Shown here piece by piece: positions 5,514 through 7,070 of a stretch of DNA of 7,070 nucleotides; position 1 is the stretch's first letter; each line of letters begins with the position of its first letter. The stretch lies in contig JAJDES010000346.1 of assembly GCA_029259675.1 (NCBI GenBank), forward strand, positions 1 through 7,070, in the 5' to 3' direction. The notes below the pieces were generated by a model. The model did not search any database. It was not told where the DNA came from and saw only the letters and a list, made by a program, of their open reading frames with translations. The stretch is from Planctomycetota bacterium (GTDB lineage: Bacteria; Planctomycetota; UBA1135; GCA-002686595). The position numbers were made by a program, and so were the translations under genes.

Positions 5514-6542
5514 TCACTCATCAATGCGCTCTTCACCGTCCGAGGCAACGACGCGGATTTGAATCTCTCCGACGCTTGTTGCGAGTGAGACAATCGCAAC
5601 ATCCACCAACGCGGAAGCTCCCTTCAGGACAAGGCTAACCGTGTCGCCGTAGCCAGTATTGGCGATCGACGCCTCAATCTTGTCGCTGCCGGATACGTCA
5701 ATTCCCGTAATGGTCACTCCGGGAAAACGGAGAGCTTTGGAGGACCGCCCCCCCTCTGCAAGCAAGACGAAGCAACCCGGCCAGTCAACCGCTCCCTCGG
5801 GAAGCTTGCGACCAACGAGCACGACTTCAGCTTCCTCTTCCGAGCAATTGTCATTGCGCGCGCGAATCGGAATGGAAAAGGCGCCATAGGGAAGCTCGCC
5901 CAGACCTTCGTACGAGAGGGTCACCATTCCTTCATCGGCTGGGTCGCATTCCCAACTAGTGGGCTCACCAAAATCGAAGGTCAGGTCTGAGCATTTGCTG
6001 GGGCAATCTCCCGAATTCAACCGGAGCGCGAAGTGAGCTGAGTTTTGCGACCGGATGTCTCCAAGGTCGACAATTTCCGGAGTCAACGACAATTGCTTGG
6101 GGACCACTGTTCCGGAGGATTGAACGCGTAAGGGAATGTTGCTACTGCCACCGCTCCAGTGAACGACCAGGTTGGCAGCGCTTTCTGAATTCCCAATTCG
6201 ATTCGGGGAATGAACCATGCGGACCTGAGTGCTTTCGTTCGGCGCGAGCAATCGCACGCCGATCTGGGCCTCAAGGCAGGTGCAGTTGGTTTGTGGCTCA
6301 TCAAATGAAACAGGTTCAGCCCCAATGTTTGAAATTTCAAAAAACCAGGTCACAGCCTCACCAACTGGAACTTCTCCAAGGTGCACGGCGCCACCTGCGC
6401 TGATGGAAACGGGCAGTCCTGGTGGCAGCTGGAACGATTCGCCCATTCCGGCTTCAGCTGGAGGGTGCAAAAAAGTAACAGCACAAATTACGGCCGCAGG
6501 CGGAACCAAGAGTAGCAATAGCCCCAGTAGTACCAATTTCAT
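5514..6542 (-). CDS. DUF1573-like secreted or membrane-anchored protein
   Basis: Product of 342 residues. It begins MKLVLLGLLLLLVPPAAV, a hydrophobic segment (about 2-23) serving as signal peptide or N-terminal anchor; Cys20 lies in it but no clear lipobox is seen. The first Ig-like domain (about 50-140) has the DUF1573 pattern: HLGEVPVGEAV, then FFEISNIGAEPVSF, then the paired cysteines NCTCL (86-90). A second similar domain begins SLTPEIVDLGDI (152-163) and carries further cysteines (180, 184, 199, 233). The tail after 250 is unassigned. Start: ATG at 6542 shares one base with the TAA of the upstream gene (TAATG), with GGAG about nine bases upstream; the frame is open to 6632 but that part overlaps the neighbour. 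The protein is probably outside the cytoplasm, with disulphides possible; function unknown. Confidence 0.75.
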   Translation of the reverse strand: MKLVLLGLLLLLVPPAAVICAVTFLHPPAEAGMGESFQLPPGLPVSISAGGAVHLGEVPVGEAVTWFFEISNIGAEPVSFDEPQTNCTCLEAQIGVRLLAPNESTQVRMVHSPNRIGNSESAANLVVHWSGGSSNIPLRVQSSGTVVPKQLSLTPEIVDLGDIRSQNSAHFALRLNSGDCPSKCSDLTFDFGEPTSWECDPADEGMVTLSYEGLGELPYGAFSIPIRARNDNCSEEEAEVVLVGRKLPEGAVDWPGCFVLLAEGGRSSKALRFPGVTITGIDVSGSDKIEASIANTGYGDTVSLVLKGASALVDVAIVSLATSVGEIQIRVVASDGEERIDE

Positions 6543-7070
6543 TACTGCTGTCTCCGATCCGCACGGACTCTTTGAAGCCCAAAAAAGGCAACGGTCAACC
6601 CCAGCAGCGAAAGCGGTGCCCATGCCCACCACAAGCGCAACAACTCCACAGGAATCGATGCACTTCCAGTTTCAACGTCCTCGTTAACGGATGATGGCCC
6701 AGTCAAGAGCTTGAACTCTGGCTTTTTATGTCGCTCGACGCCTAACGCTGCAAGTCGAGAGGAGCGTAGCTCGATCTGCTTTATAAGCTCCCGATCTGAA
6801 GGCACGCCCCTTTCAGAGTCCATGACATACTTAACTGGAGTGCCGAATCTTCTGTCAATGACAAGTTGCCCGTGACTCGGAAGTCTGCTTTCTATTTGAG
6901 TTTCGGTCTGTTCCTCCCAAAGGGACGAAACTGCACGCCGAGAATAAAGCACGCTCGTACCGGGAACGAAATTTTCCTCTGTCATCAGAAAAGGGAACGC
7001 ACTATTTGGGCTGGACCAACGAAGCTCCGTTCTAGTAAGCAGGGTGCCCTGGCAATCGATCCATTCAATG
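6542..7070 (-). CDS. Hypothetical protein with C-terminal membrane anchor, 5' end outside the window
   Basis: The frame stays open from the TAA at 6544-6542 to the window edge: 175 residues are visible, including 28 before the first ATG (6985), which has no Shine-Dalgarno. The true start therefore probably lies beyond 7070. The soluble part is rich in charged residues and ends with a Ser/Val/Glu-rich linker, then one transmembrane segment (about 141-166, LLRLWWAWAPLSLLGLTVAF) and a basic tail RVRADRRQQ. That topology fits a protein exposed outside the membrane with a short cytoplasmic tail. No family was recognised. It is coupled to the DUF1573-like gene by TAATG, so the two are probably co-translated and may form one envelope system. 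Confidence 0.65.
   Translation of the reverse strand, partial: IEWIDCQGTLLTRTELRWSSPNSAFPFLMTEENFVPGTSVLYSRRAVSSLWEEQTETQIESRLPSHGQLVIDRRFGTPVKYVMDSERGVPSDRELIKQIELRSSRLAALGVERHKKPEFKLLTGPSSVNEDVETGSASIPVELLRLWWAWAPLSLLGLTVAFFGLQRVRADRRQQ

Overview
The window reads as bacterial chromosome of moderately high GC from a heterotrophic, Gram-negative-type organism. The pairing of a DUF1573-like Cys-rich secreted protein with PD40/TolB-like beta-propeller proteins is common in Planctomycetota and some other environmental phyla, so Planctomycetota is a low-confidence guess. No rRNA, tRNA or other taxonomic marker is present.

Layout. Positions 1-89 (+) hold the last codons of a beta-propeller gene that begins before the window. 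Positions 90-331 hold no gene but contain a MITE-like element: imperfect terminal inverted repeats (101-127 and 304-330) enclosing a long hairpin (160-206) and a smaller GAAA-loop hairpin. Positions 332-4144 (-) are a compact three-gene operon, transcribed from right to left: a DUF1611/DgcN-family P-loop protein (4144-2945), a fold-type III PLP amino-acid racemase of the alanine/ornithine racemase group (2948-1866, ATGA overlap) and an M81/MlrC-family metallopeptidase (1852-332, 13-bp gap). Positions 4145-4403 carry the strong Shine-Dalgarno of this operon, a candidate -35 box and four 11-bp tandem repeats. Positions 4404-4695 are an internally deleted IS3-family relic with recognisable ends and a frameshifted orfA. 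It abuts, and appears to have removed the 5' part of, a second beta-propeller gene (+, to 5404). After a 109-bp convergent intergenic gap come two coupled genes on the minus strand (7070-5514): a protein with a C-terminal membrane anchor that runs off the window, and a DUF1573-like protein with an N-terminal signal/anchor, joined by TAATG.

How the genes may work together. The operon looks like a small catabolic module for D-amino acids or D-residue-containing peptides: M81 would cleave an unusual peptide, the racemase would interconvert the released amino acid, and the DgcN-like enzyme would act on an amino acid (in D-glutamate catabolism DgcN is reported, as recalled, as an N-acyltransferase). 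Substrates are unknown.

The most unusual structural fact is that positions 1-90 are identical, base for base, to 5316-5405: the 3' ends of the two beta-propeller genes are an exact direct repeat that stops one base after the shared stop codon. It brackets the operon, the MITE-like element and the IS relic.
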